Shown here piece after piece: positions 7,973 to 16,605 of a DNA stretch of 50,276 bases (position 1 is the stretch's first letter; every line of letters starts with the position of its first letter). The translations under genes and the position numbers were made by a program. The DNA comes from Streptococcus mitis SK564. GTDB taxonomy: Bacteria; Bacillota; Bacilli; Lactobacillales; Streptococcaceae. Below the pieces are notes generated by a model. The model was given only the letters and a program-made list of their open reading frames with translations. It ran no database searches and was not told the DNA's origin. Location: NCBI RefSeq assembly GCF_000148525.1, contig NZ_AEDU01000003.1, positions 1 through 50,276 of the forward strand, given 5' to 3'.

Positions 7973-9418
7973 TTATAAATAATTTTCTGCGACAGCTGCA
8001 TCTCCAGGATAGGCTTCTTTCTTGCCTTGGACGATTTGGTAGCAATCTGCTCCCTTACCAGCAATAATAACTGCATCTAATTCGTGATTTGTGATAGCCA
8101 TCGCTGCCTTGATGGCTTCTTGGCGATCCGCAATTTTTTCAACAGGATGATCGATATAGCTACTAATTTCATCCGCAATAGCCATTGGGTTTTCGTAGTT
8201 GGGGTCATCAGCAGTCAGAAAGACTTGAATCTCAGGATGTTGATTAAGGAGGAGGCCAAAGTCTTTACGACGGCTTTCTCCTTTATTTCCTGTTGAACCC
8301 AGAACCAGAGCAATTTTTCCAGTTTGATGAGTTTCAACCACATTGATGAGTTTTTTGAGACTATCACCATTGTGGGCATAGTCGATGAAGACCTTGGCTC
8401 CATTTTTCTGGGTGAGGACTTCCATACGACCAGGAACACGGGTTGCTGCGATTCCTTTTTTGATGTCCTCAAGACTAGCGCCCAGACGGAGACAGGCAAG
8501 TCCTGCAGCGACTGCATTTTCTTGGTTGAAGTGGCCAATCAGTTGGATATCATAATCACCAGCGAGTTTACCAGTAGCTGAAAAGCTAAAGGCTTTGGAA
8601 TTCTCGATTTGGTTACTTGACTGGCTACCATAGAAATCATGCTCTTGATCTTCCACCTGTTCTTTCAAGACTGAGAAATGGTCCATGTCACTATTAATGA
8701 TGACTGCTCGGCTATTTTCCATCAAGAGTCGCTTGTGGTAGAAGTAGTCTTCAAAGCTAGGGTGTTCAATAGGGCCAATATGGTCTGGGCTGATATTGAG
8801 GAAAACTCCCACATCAAAGGTTAGACCATAGACACGTTTGACCAGATAGGCTTGACTGGATACTTCCATGATGAGGTGGGTACGGTCATTTTGCACAGCT
8901 TGATTCATCATATCAAAGAGGTCAATGCTCTCAGGAGTTGTCAATGCAGACTTAAAGAAAGTTTTGCCGTCTAGAGTTGTATTCATGGTCGAGAGCATAG
9001 CAGGTCGATGCCCTTGAGACAAAATGTTATAGGCGAAGTAGGCTGCTGTTGTCTTACCCTTGGTTCCAGTAAAGGCCAGGAGTTTAAGTTTTTCCTGTGG
9101 ATTGCCGTAAAACTCCATAGCAATCAAACTCATGGCTTTCTTTATATCACTGACGATAATGGCAGGAATACCAACCTCATAGTCCTTTTCAGCCACATAC
9201 CAACCGAGGCCTTGAGAGATGGCTGAAAGAAGAAATTCCTTCTTAAAGGCAGCACCTTTGACGAAAAAGAGGCTCTTCTCTTTGGCCTTGCGGCTGTCAT
9301 AGCAGATGGTGTCAAAGACGACATCGCTATAGTTGTAGTGGTAATGTCCTTGGTCAATAATCTCACGGAAGAGACTATCTTTCTTTAATATATCTAATAC
9401 GGTTTCAATCTTAATCAT
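7973..9418 (-). CDS. murE: UDP-N-acetylmuramoyl-L-alanyl-D-glutamate--L-lysine ligase
   Basis: 481 residues. The enzyme adds the third stem-peptide residue in cytoplasmic peptidoglycan synthesis. The ATP-binding loop GTKGKTT is present, and the amino-acid-selecting loop reads DDPNYENP rather than the DNPR of diaminopimelate-adding enzymes, which points to L-lysine, as expected in streptococci. It is the only large gene on the minus strand here, transcribed towards the CsbD-like gene and divergent from murJ. The start codon lies 7 nt after a TACAAT hexamer with no Shine-Dalgarno sequence, so the mRNA may be leaderless. Confidence 0.96.
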   Translation of the reverse strand: MIKIETVLDILKKDSLFREIIDQGHYHYNYSDVVFDTICYDSRKAKEKSLFFVKGAAFKKEFLLSAISQGLGWYVAEKDYEVGIPAIIVSDIKKAMSLIAMEFYGNPQEKLKLLAFTGTKGKTTAAYFAYNILSQGHRPAMLSTMNTTLDGKTFFKSALTTPESIDLFDMMNQAVQNDRTHLIMEVSSQAYLVKRVYGLTFDVGVFLNISPDHIGPIEHPSFEDYFYHKRLLMENSRAVIINSDMDHFSVLKEQVEDQEHDFYGSQSSNQIENSKAFSFSATGKLAGDYDIQLIGHFNQENAVAAGLACLRLGASLEDIKKGIAATRVPGRMEVLTQKNGAKVFIDYAHNGDSLKKLINVVETHQTGKIALVLGSTGNKGESRRKDFGLLLNQHPEIQVFLTADDPNYENPMAIADEISSYIDHPVEKIADRQEAIKAAMAITNHELDAVIIAGKGADCYQIVQGKKEAYPGDAAVAENYL

Positions 9419-9425
9419 ACTTTCT

Positions 9426-9454
9426 ATTGTAAACCGAAAGTCGTAAATTTACAA
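9426..9454 (-). promoter_or_regulatory. murE promoter, overlapping the murJ promoter
   Basis: On the minus strand a -35 TTGTAA (9454-9449), 17-nt spacer and -10 TACAAT (9431-9426) end 7 nt before the murE ATG. The -35 occupies almost the same bases as the murJ -35 on the other strand. Confidence 0.6.
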
Positions 9455-9476
9455 GTGACAAGGAAAAGTTTATAAT
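9448..9476 (+). promoter_or_regulatory. murJ promoter
   Basis: -35 TTTACA (9448-9453), 17-nt spacer, consensus -10 TATAAT (9471-9476). It is back to back with the murE promoter. Confidence 0.72.
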
Positions 9477-9523
9477 GGAAGATGAGGAATTTTTCCTAGT
9501 GATTAAAATAAAATGAGGAATCT

Positions 9524-11146
9524 ATGTCTAACGAAAACAATCACCAGCAGGCCCAGATGTTACGGGGGACTGCTTGGCTAACGGCTAGTAACTTTATCAG
9601 TCGCCTGCTAGGGGCCATTTATATTATCCCCTGGTATATCTGGATGGGGTCTTATGCGGCTACGGCCAATGGTCTCTTTACCATGGGCTACAATATCTAT
9701 GCCTGGTTCTTGCTAGTTTCAACAGCGGGTATTCCAGTTGCGGTGGCCAAGCAAGTTGCCAAGTATAATACCATGCGAGAAGAGGAGCATAGCTTTGCCC
9801 TGATTCGGAGTTTTTTAGGCTTTATGACGGGACTAGGTCTGGTCTTTGCTCTGGTCTTATATGTCTTTGCTCCTTGGCTAGCAGATTTGTCGGGTGTAGG
9901 GAAAGACCTGATCCCAATTATGCAGAGCTTGGCTTGGGCGGTCTTGATTTTCCCATCTATGAGTGTTATCCGAGGCTTCTTCCAAGGAATGAATAATCTC
10001 AAACCTTATGCCATGAGCCAAATCGCTGAGCAGGTCATTCGTGTTATCTGGATGCTCCTAGCTACCTTTATGATTATGAAAATGGGCTCAGGAGATTATC
10101 TAGCAGCAGTTACCCAATCCACCTTTGCTGCCTTTGTCGGCATGGTAGCCAGTTTTGCAGTTTTGATTTATTTCCTTGCAAAAGAAGGTTTACTAAAAAG
10201 AGTTCTTGAAACAGGGGATAAGATTAATAGTAAGCGTCTCTTGGTCGATACCATTAAGGAAGCCATTCCTTTTATCCTGACAGGGTCTGCCATCCAACTT
10301 TTCCAGATTCTGGACCAGATGACCTTTATCAATAGTATGAGTTGGTTTACCAATTATAGCAATGAAGACTTGGTTGTCATGTTTTCTTATTTCTCAGCCA
10401 ACCCTAATAAAATCACTATGATTTTGATTTCTGTTGGGGTTTCGATTGGGAGTGTAGGCTTGCCACTTTTGACTGAAAACTACGTCAAGGGAGATTTGAG
10501 GGCAGCTTCTCGTCTCGTTCAGGACAGTATTACCATGCTTTTCTTATTCCTACTGCCAGCAACGGTTGGAGTGGTTATGGTAGGAGAACCTCTCTATACT
10601 GTCTTCTATGGCAAGCCAGATAGTTTGGCTATGGGCTTGTTTGTATTTGCAGTTTTGCAGTCTACTATTTTAGGCTTGTACATGGTCTTGTCTCCAATGC
10701 TTCAGGCCATGTTCCGCAACCGCAAGGCTGTTCTCTATTTTATCTATGGTTCAATTGCCAAGCTAGTCTTGCAAATTCCAACCATTGCCCTCTTCCACAG
10801 TTATGGTCCCTTGATTTCTACAACCATCGGTCTTATCATTCCTAACATCTTGATGTATCGGGATATTTGTAAGGTAACAGGTGTCAAGCGCAAGATTATT
10901 GTGAAGCGAACCATTTTAATCAGTTTGTTAACTCTTTTCATGCTTCTTGTAGTAGGAACAATACAGTGGATTTTAGGATTTGTCTTCCAACCAAGTGGAC
11001 GTTTGTGGAGCTTCCTTTATGTAGCTCTTGTTGGTGCCATGGGAGGAGGAATTTACGGATTCTTGAGCCTTCGTACTCGTTTATTGGACAAGGTGATTGG
11101 ACAAGCTCAAGCAGATCGCCTGCGATCAAAATTAAAAATTTCTTAA
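9524..11146 (+). CDS. murJ: Lipid II flippase MurJ/YtgP (MOP superfamily)
   Basis: 540 residues, polytopic, with about 14 hydrophobic segments starting near residue 20 (RGTAWLTASNFISRLLGAIYIIPWYIWMG). The arrangement, the early Arg, and motifs such as FPSMSVIRGFFQGMNNLKPYAMSQIAEQ match the streptococcal YtgP group of the polysaccharide transporter family, whose members flip undecaprenyl-linked peptidoglycan precursor across the membrane. Divergent placement next to murE, another cell-wall gene, supports this. A capsule-type flippase is the alternative, but no polysaccharide genes are nearby. Confidence 0.87.
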   Translation: MSNENNHQQAQMLRGTAWLTASNFISRLLGAIYIIPWYIWMGSYAATANGLFTMGYNIYAWFLLVSTAGIPVAVAKQVAKYNTMREEEHSFALIRSFLGFMTGLGLVFALVLYVFAPWLADLSGVGKDLIPIMQSLAWAVLIFPSMSVIRGFFQGMNNLKPYAMSQIAEQVIRVIWMLLATFMIMKMGSGDYLAAVTQSTFAAFVGMVASFAVLIYFLAKEGLLKRVLETGDKINSKRLLVDTIKEAIPFILTGSAIQLFQILDQMTFINSMSWFTNYSNEDLVVMFSYFSANPNKITMILISVGVSIGSVGLPLLTENYVKGDLRAASRLVQDSITMLFLFLLPATVGVVMVGEPLYTVFYGKPDSLAMGLFVFAVLQSTILGLYMVLSPMLQAMFRNRKAVLYFIYGSIAKLVLQIPTIALFHSYGPLISTTIGLIIPNILMYRDICKVTGVKRKIIVKRTILISLLTLFMLLVVGTIQWILGFVFQPSGRLWSFLYVALVGAMGGGIYGFLSLRTRLLDKVIGQAQADRLRSKLKIS

Positions 11147-11162
11147 AAAATAATTTATAAAT

Positions 11163-11216
11163 AAAATGAATAAGTTGAGTTTTTTTAAAATCAAAACACT
11201 CTCTTATTCATTTTTT
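11163..11216 (+). terminator. Terminator after murJ
   Basis: AAAATGAATAAG (11163-11174) pairs with CTTATTCATTTT (11203-11214), a 12-base-pair stem with a long AT-rich loop and a T run. Confidence 0.75.
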
Positions 11217-11292
11217 ATTGTTAGAATTGGATATGAAATGTAAAACAGAGAATAAATAACGAAAGTAATTGAATTTTATGTCAAAAAAACAC

Positions 11293-11321
11293 TTGACTAA
11301 AAAGTAGTTAGTTTGTATAAT
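11293..11321 (+). promoter_or_regulatory. aliB promoter
   Basis: -35 TTGACT (11293-11298), 17-nt spacer, consensus -10 TATAAT (11316-11321). It is a strong-looking promoter before a gene with an AGGAGG site. Confidence 0.82.
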
Positions 11322-11353
11322 AAAACAAATATTTAAATCAGGAGGTTCTGGAG

Positions 11354-13312
11354 ATGAAAAAGTCTAAGGTCAAGTATGCAACACTTGCAGGTGTCGTGTT
11401 AAGTGCAGGTATTTTATTAAGCGCGTGTGGAAATTCTAGCACAGGGTCAAAAACATATAACTATGTTTACTCAAGCGATCCATCTAGTTTGAACTATCTA
11501 GCAGAAAATCGTGCAACAACAAATGATATTGTGACCAATCTGGTAGATGGTCTCATGGAAAATGACCAATACGGGAACTATGTTCCATCCTTGGCAGAGG
11601 ATTGGAGTGTTTCTAAGGACGGTTTGACCTATACCTACAAACTTCGTAAGGATATTAAGTGGTATACTTCAGATGGGGAAGAATATGCTCCTGTAACTGC
11701 CCAAGATTTTGTGACAGGTTTGAAATATGCGGCTGATAAAAAATCAGAAGCCTTGTACTTAGTGCAAGAATCTGTTGCTGGTTTAGATGACTATATCACT
11801 GGTAAAACAACAGACTTTTCAACTGTCGGAGTCAAGGCTCTTGATGACCAGACTGTTCAATATACCTTGACACGACCTGAATCTTACTGGAACTCAAAAA
11901 CAACGTCAACTATTCTCTTCCCAGTTAATGCAGATTTCTTGAAATCAAAAGGGGATGATTTTGGCAAGGTAGACCCATCTAGCATTTTGTATAATGGACC
12001 TTTCTTGATGAAATCCTTTGTTTCAAAATCTGTCATCGAATTCAAGAAAAATCCTAACTACTGGGATGCTAAAAATGTCTTTGTAGATGATGTGAAATTG
12101 GCTTATTTTGATGGTAGTGACCAAGATGCACTGGCTCGTAACTTTGTGGAGGGGGCTTATAGCTACGCTCGTCTCTATCCAAATAGTTCAAGTTTTGAAG
12201 GGATTAAAGAAAAGAATAAGGACAATATCATTTATAGCATGCAAGATGCTACATCTTATTTCTTAAACTTTAACCTGGATAGAAAATCTTATAAATTTAC
12301 TTCCAAGACAAGTGATGCTGAAAAGAAATCGACTCAGGAAGCGGTTCTTAATAAAAACTTCCGTCAAGCCATTAACTTTGCCTATGACCGTACAGCTTAC
12401 GGGGCTCAATCTCAAGGAGAGGATGGTGCAACTAAGATTTTACGTAACCTCGTCGTTCCTCCAAACTTCGTAAGTATCAATGGAAAAGACTTTGGTGAAG
12501 TAGTAGCCTCTAAGATGGTGAATTATGGCAAAGAATGGCAAGGAATCAACTTTGCAGATGCCCAGGATCCATACTACAATCCCGAAAAAGCCAAGGCTAA
12601 ATTTGCAGAAGCTAAGAAAGAACTTCAAGCCAAAGGAGTCCAATTCCCTATCCACTTAGATAAAGCAGTAGATTTGACGAATAAGGCAGAGATTCAAGGA
12701 ATTAATTCCATGAAACAATCAATTGAATCTGTCTTGGGTTCAGATAATGTTGTGATTGATGTTCACCAACTCTCTACTGAAGACTTTGATAATACAAGCT
12801 ATTTGGCTCAAACTGCTGCTCAGAAAGATTATGATCTTTACAATGGTGGTTGGAGTGCAGATTATCAAGACCCTTCAACCTATCTTGATGTCTTTAATGT
12901 TAATTCTGGTGGTTTGATGCAAAATCTAGGTTTAGAGCCAGGTGAAGTCAATGACAAGGCCAAGGCTGTTGGATTGGATGTCTACACTCAAATGTTGGAA
13001 GAAGCCAATAAGGAGCAAGATCCAGCTAAACGTTATGAAAAATATGCTGATGCTCAGGCTTGGTTAGTAGATAGCTCTCTAGCAATTCCAAATGTTTCAC
13101 TAGGCGGAACACCAACATTGAGAAAAATTGTTCCTTTCTCAACACCATATTCATTGGCTGGTAATAAAGGGGTTGAATCATATAAATACCTCAAATTACA
13201 AGATAAGACAGTCACAAAAGACGAATATGAAAAAGCCAAAGAAAAATGGCTAAAAGAAAAAGAAGAATCTAATAAAAAAGCTCAAGAAGAATTGGCAAAA
13301 CACGTCAAATAA
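11354..13312 (+). CDS. aliB: Oligopeptide-binding lipoprotein AliB (ABC transporter substrate-binding protein)
   Basis: 652 residues. A lipoprotein signal peptide ends in LLSAC with the lipid-modified Cys at position 25. The rest is an SBP family 5 (OppA-like) protein: YVYSSDPSSLNYLAENRATTNDIVTNLVDGL and the middle motif YNGGWSADYQDPSTYLDVF are typical of AmiA/AliA/AliB. In pneumococci AliB is an orphan binding protein that feeds peptides to the Ami permease and senses peptides. No permease or ATPase gene is adjacent, which fits that. It is monocistronic, with a promoter and terminator of its own. Confidence 0.92.
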   Translation: MKKSKVKYATLAGVVLSAGILLSACGNSSTGSKTYNYVYSSDPSSLNYLAENRATTNDIVTNLVDGLMENDQYGNYVPSLAEDWSVSKDGLTYTYKLRKDIKWYTSDGEEYAPVTAQDFVTGLKYAADKKSEALYLVQESVAGLDDYITGKTTDFSTVGVKALDDQTVQYTLTRPESYWNSKTTSTILFPVNADFLKSKGDDFGKVDPSSILYNGPFLMKSFVSKSVIEFKKNPNYWDAKNVFVDDVKLAYFDGSDQDALARNFVEGAYSYARLYPNSSSFEGIKEKNKDNIIYSMQDATSYFLNFNLDRKSYKFTSKTSDAEKKSTQEAVLNKNFRQAINFAYDRTAYGAQSQGEDGATKILRNLVVPPNFVSINGKDFGEVVASKMVNYGKEWQGINFADAQDPYYNPEKAKAKFAEAKKELQAKGVQFPIHLDKAVDLTNKAEIQGINSMKQSIESVLGSDNVVIDVHQLSTEDFDNTSYLAQTAAQKDYDLYNGGWSADYQDPSTYLDVFNVNSGGLMQNLGLEPGEVNDKAKAVGLDVYTQMLEEANKEQDPAKRYEKYADAQAWLVDSSLAIPNVSLGGTPTLRKIVPFSTPYSLAGNKGVESYKYLKLQDKTVTKDEYEKAKEKWLKEKEESNKKAQEELAKHVK

Positions 13313-13325
13313 GGATTTTTCCAGC

Positions 13326-13360
13326 AAAACGATGGTTTCGAAAGAAGCTGTCGTTTTTTA
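13326..13360 (+). terminator. Terminator after aliB
   Basis: AAAACGA pairs with TCGTTTT, with extra pairing inside the loop (TTTC with GAAA), followed by a T run. Confidence 0.7.
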
Positions 13361-13389
13361 ATAGAATGATGGTAAATTTGGAAGAAAAA

Positions 13390-13451
13390 TCTCACATTTT
13401 TTTCTTTGTTTCTTGAGTTTATGTTATAATGAATATAACATAAATGTGAGA
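13390..13451 (+). promoter_or_regulatory. Extended -10 promoter embedded in nested inverted repeats
   Basis: A perfect 11-bp inverted repeat, TTTATGTTATA (13418-13428) and TATAACATAAA (13434-13444) with a 5-nt spacer, encloses a -10 TATAAT (13425-13430) preceded by TGT (extended -10). An outer pair, TCTCACATTT (13390-13399) and AAATGTGAGA (13442-13451), surrounds it. This is a strong candidate operator for a dimeric repressor controlling the downstream gene; the regulator is unknown. Confidence 0.6.
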
Positions 13452-13624
13452 CGCTATTTTCGAAAATCTACCCAATGTTGATTGAAGTATGCATATGCTA
13501 GGGTAATGTTATAGGAGGGATGCCGTCTACTGAAAAAGTAAGATAAAACGTAATAATTGATAAGTTCTTCTTTATGTGAAGAATTCTTATCTGCCTATTT
13601 ACTAATCGTTATGGAGGTATCATC
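13452..13624 (+). other. Long, probably structured 5' leader of the PH-like gene
   Basis: About 170 nt separate the promoter from the next gene. Several segments can pair: AGACG near 13450 with CGTCT near 13525, TACCC near 13470 with GGGTA near 13500, and a hairpin of ATAAGTTCTTC with GAAGAATTCTTAT (about 13561-13591). There is no T run after the last hairpin. I could not match it to a known riboswitch; it could be a regulatory leader or a small RNA. Confidence 0.35.
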
Positions 13625-14080
13625 ATGGGCGCTATTATGGAGTTTGCAACAGAAAAACAGATTGAATCATTTCTCTCAACTTGCCACATTGAAGGGCAAA
13701 AGAATTTTCTGATGGCTTTCAAGAAAAAGACATGGTTCAAATCCTTTATTGATTTTTTCATAATAGGTGGTTCCTACTATGTTCAGTCGAGTGTGAAGCC
13801 TAAGATTCTGGCATTCACACCTAAGGGAATCTACTTGATGGACATCAGTGGTGTAACTGGAAATCGTTCTAATCACGTCGTAGAGATGCCTTGGAATCAA
13901 GTTCAAGATTTTACTTATAAGCCAGTCTTGAATACGATTAGGCTGAACTGGAACTATCAAAATGAAGCCTATATTTTTTCCGTGGATGTCGGTCAGATTA
14001 GTCAGCATGTAGGTCAGTATCAATTTAACAAAGACCATTATGACTATTTATCCCAACAGGATTTCTTTCAGTCTAAGTAA
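13625..14080 (+). CDS. Conserved protein with a bacterial PH-like domain, unknown function
   Basis: 151 residues. The start at 13625 follows a GGAGG sequence at good spacing. The pattern of beta strands (KILAFTPKGIYLMDISG, VVEMPWNQVQDFTYKPVLNTIRLNW, EAYIFSVDVGQ) resembles the bacterial pleckstrin-homology-like fold found in small streptococcal proteins; this is a judgement from pattern only. There is one weakly hydrophobic segment (FKSFIDFFIIGGSYYV) but no signal peptide. It is a single gene behind a palindromic promoter, with a terminator after it. Confidence 0.7.
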   Translation: MGAIMEFATEKQIESFLSTCHIEGQKNFLMAFKKKTWFKSFIDFFIIGGSYYVQSSVKPKILAFTPKGIYLMDISGVTGNRSNHVVEMPWNQVQDFTYKPVLNTIRLNWNYQNEAYIFSVDVGQISQHVGQYQFNKDHYDYLSQQDFFQSK

Positions 14081-14100
14081 GCCCTAGCAATCATTTTCAC

Positions 14101-14134
14101 AAAAGAATCTGGAGTGTTTTCTGGATTCTTTTTA
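14101..14134 (+). terminator. Terminator after the PH-like gene
   Basis: AAAAGAATC (14101-14109) pairs with GATTCTTTT across a loop of about 14 nt, followed by Ts. Confidence 0.78.
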
Positions 14135-14244
14135 GCTTTACTCGATAAGTCTATAGTTTGAAACTATAACTAGCTCTTGAAAAGAAGAAAATGAGTTGGT
14201 GAAAATAAGTGGTACAATAGTTACTATAGATTTGGAGGAATTGT

Positions 14245-15339
14245 ATGAGCAAGGAATTACACATTAACACAATTTTGGCCCAGGCGGGTATTAAGTCAGA
14301 TGAAGCGACAGGTGCATTGGTGACACCGCTTCATTTTTCAACGACCTATCAGCATCCAGAGTTTGGTCAATCTACTGGATTTGACTATACGCGCACCAAA
14401 AACCCAACTCGCAGTAAGGCAGAAGAAGTCTTGGCAGCTATTGAGTCCGCAGACTATGCCCTAGCTACTAGCTCAGGAATGTCAGCAATTGTATTGGCCT
14501 TTAGTGTCTTCCCAGTAGGAAGTAAGGTCTTGGCTGTCCGTGACCTTTACGGTGGTTCTTTCCGCTGGTTCAATCAAGTGGAGCAGGAAGGCCGTTTCCA
14601 TTTTACCTATGCCAATACAGAAGAAGAGTTGATTGCCGAGTTAGAAAAGGACGTGGATGTTCTCTATATCGAAACGCCAACCAATCCCTTGATGTTGGAA
14701 TTTGATATCGAAAAACTAGCAAAATTGGCTCATGCTAAGGGTGCCAAAGTGGTGGTGGACAATACCTTCTACAGCCCTATCTACCAACGTCCGGTTGAAG
14801 ATGGAGCAGATATCGTTCTTCATTCAGCAACCAAGTATCTAGCAGGCCACAATGATGTCTTGGCTGGAGTGGTTGTGACCAATAGTTTAGAACTATACGA
14901 AAAGCTTTTCTACAATCTCAATACGACAGGGGCAGTCTTGTCTCCATTTGACAGTTATCAATTGATTCGTGGTCTCAAGACCTTGTCTCTTCGTATGGAG
15001 CGCTCAACAGCTAACGCCCAAGAAGTGGTTGCCTTTTTGAAGGATTCTCCAGCAGTTAAGGAAGTTCTTTACACTGGTCGTGGAGGCATGATTTCCTTTA
15101 AAGTAGCGGATGAAACACGCATTCCTCATGTTTTGAACAGTCTTAAGGTCTTCTCTTTTGCGGAAAGTTTGGGTGGGGTAGAAAGTCTCATTACTTATCC
15201 AACGACGCAAACTCACGCTGATATTCCAGCAGAAGTACGTCATTCTTATGGTTTGACAGATGATCTCTTGCGCTTGTCAATTGGGATTGAGGATGCTAGA
15301 GATTTGATTGCAGATTTGCGCCAAGCATTAGAAGGATAA
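14245..15339 (+). CDS. Cystathionine gamma-synthase/lyase family PLP enzyme
   Basis: 364 residues of the Cys/Met metabolism PLP enzyme family. The N-terminus LVTPLHFSTTYQHPEFGQSTGFDYTRTKNPTR and SSGMSAIVLAF hold phosphate-binding residues, and HSATKYLAGHNDVLAG carries the PLP lysine (K197). The family interconverts homoserine esters, cysteine, cystathionine and homocysteine; gamma-synthase (MetB) and lyase (MetC) cannot be told apart by eye. It lies 7 nt before a PatB/MalY gene, so the pair probably forms a transsulfuration unit. A -10 TACAAT is near 14213. Confidence 0.88.
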   Translation: MSKELHINTILAQAGIKSDEATGALVTPLHFSTTYQHPEFGQSTGFDYTRTKNPTRSKAEEVLAAIESADYALATSSGMSAIVLAFSVFPVGSKVLAVRDLYGGSFRWFNQVEQEGRFHFTYANTEEELIAELEKDVDVLYIETPTNPLMLEFDIEKLAKLAHAKGAKVVVDNTFYSPIYQRPVEDGADIVLHSATKYLAGHNDVLAGVVVTNSLELYEKLFYNLNTTGAVLSPFDSYQLIRGLKTLSLRMERSTANAQEVVAFLKDSPAVKEVLYTGRGGMISFKVADETRIPHVLNSLKVFSFAESLGGVESLITYPTTQTHADIPAEVRHSYGLTDDLLRLSIGIEDARDLIADLRQALEG

Positions 15340-15346
15340 GACAAAG

Positions 15347-16513
15347 ATGGGAAAATATGATTTTACAAGCCTGCCCAACCGTTTAGGGCACCATACCTAT
15401 AAATGGAAAGAAGCAGAAACGGATAGTGAAGTCCTACCAGCTTGGATAGCGGATATGGACTTTGTAGTCTTGCCTGAAATCCGCCAAGCTGTGCAGACTT
15501 ACGCAGACCAACTGGTTTATGGCTATACTTATGCCAGTGAAGAGTTAATTAAGGAAGTTCAAAAGTGGGAAGCCACACAACACGGTTACCACTTTGACAA
15601 AGAGGCTCTTGTCTTTATCGAGGGTGTGGTACCAGCCATCTCAACAGCTATTCAAGCTTTCACAAAAGAAGGCGAAGCGGTTCTGATTAACACACCTGTC
15701 TATCCCCCCTTTGCTCGTAGTGTCAAGTTGAACAACCGTAGATTGATTACCAATTCTTTGGTGGAAAAGGATGGTCTGTTTGAGATTGACTTTGACCGAC
15801 TTGAAAAGGATTTGGTGGAAGAGGATGTCAAACTTTATATTCTCTGCAACCCTCACAATCCTGGTGGACGTGTTTGGGAAAAGGAAGTGTTGGAGAAGAT
15901 TGGCCAACTCTGTCAAAAACACGGTGTTTTCTTGATTTCGGATGAGATTCATCAAGATTTGGCCCTCTTTGGTCACAAACACCAGTCTTTCAATACTGTC
16001 AACCCTGACTTTAAAGAATTTGCGATCGTCTTGACCAGTGCAACTAAAACCTTTAATATTGCTGGAACAAAAAATTCCTATGCAGTCATTGAAAATCCTA
16101 AGTTGAGACTGGCTTACCAGAAACGCCAGTTGGCCAATAACCAGCATGAAATTTCAGGCTTGGGCTATTTGGCGACAGAAGCTGCTTATCGCTATGGGAA
16201 GGATTGGCTAGAGGAGCTCAAGCAAGTCTTTGAAGAACACATCAACTATGTGGTCGATCTATTTGAAAAAGAAACTAAAATCAAGGTTATGAAACCGCAA
16301 GGAACCTACTTGATTTGGCTTGATTTTTCAGCCTATGACCTGACTGATGAAATATTGCAAGAGCTGTTGAGAAATGAAGCCAAGGTTATCCTCAACCGTG
16401 GTTTGGATTTTGGGGAGGAAGGGAGTCTCCATGCCCGTCTCAATGTAGCCATGCCTAAATCCCTGCTGCAAGAAGTTTGTCAGCGAATTGTGACGACTTT
16501 TGCCAAACGTTAA
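15347..16513 (+). CDS. patB: PatB/MalY-type aminotransferase, putative C-S (cystathionine beta-) lyase
   Basis: 388 residues, fold type I aminotransferase of the MalY/PatB group: PLWIADMDF-like opening (LPAWIADMDFVVLPEIRQA), NPHNPGGRVW for cofactor binding, SDEIHQDL, and SATKTFNIAGTKNS with PLP lysine K234. The group cleaves the C-S bond of cystathionine or cysteine and gives homocysteine or H2S. It begins 7 nt after the MetB-like gene, which supports a role in methionine synthesis from cystathionine. Confidence 0.87.
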   Translation: MGKYDFTSLPNRLGHHTYKWKEAETDSEVLPAWIADMDFVVLPEIRQAVQTYADQLVYGYTYASEELIKEVQKWEATQHGYHFDKEALVFIEGVVPAISTAIQAFTKEGEAVLINTPVYPPFARSVKLNNRRLITNSLVEKDGLFEIDFDRLEKDLVEEDVKLYILCNPHNPGGRVWEKEVLEKIGQLCQKHGVFLISDEIHQDLALFGHKHQSFNTVNPDFKEFAIVLTSATKTFNIAGTKNSYAVIENPKLRLAYQKRQLANNQHEISGLGYLATEAAYRYGKDWLEELKQVFEEHINYVVDLFEKETKIKVMKPQGTYLIWLDFSAYDLTDEILQELLRNEAKVILNRGLDFGEEGSLHARLNVAMPKSLLQEVCQRIVTTFAKR

Positions 16514-16518
16514 AAATC

Positions 16519-16558
16519 CAGCCTTCTAGGAGAAAAGTATCTCTAGAAGGCTATTTTC
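16519..16558 (+). terminator. Terminator after patB
   Basis: Perfect 10-base-pair stem AGCCTTCTAG (16520-16529) / CTAGAAGGCT (16543-16552) followed by ATTTTC. The T tract is short, so efficiency may be moderate. Confidence 0.7.
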
Positions 16559-16605
16559 ATAGGGGAAAATATGGTATAATAAAAAGATAAGGTAAAGGTG
16601 AAAAT

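Noticed and set aside
13452..13624. Known riboswitch (T-box, preQ1-II, yybP-ykoY) or small stable RNA before the PH-like gene
   Set aside because: None of the conserved core motifs I know of was found; it is kept only as an unexplained structured leader.
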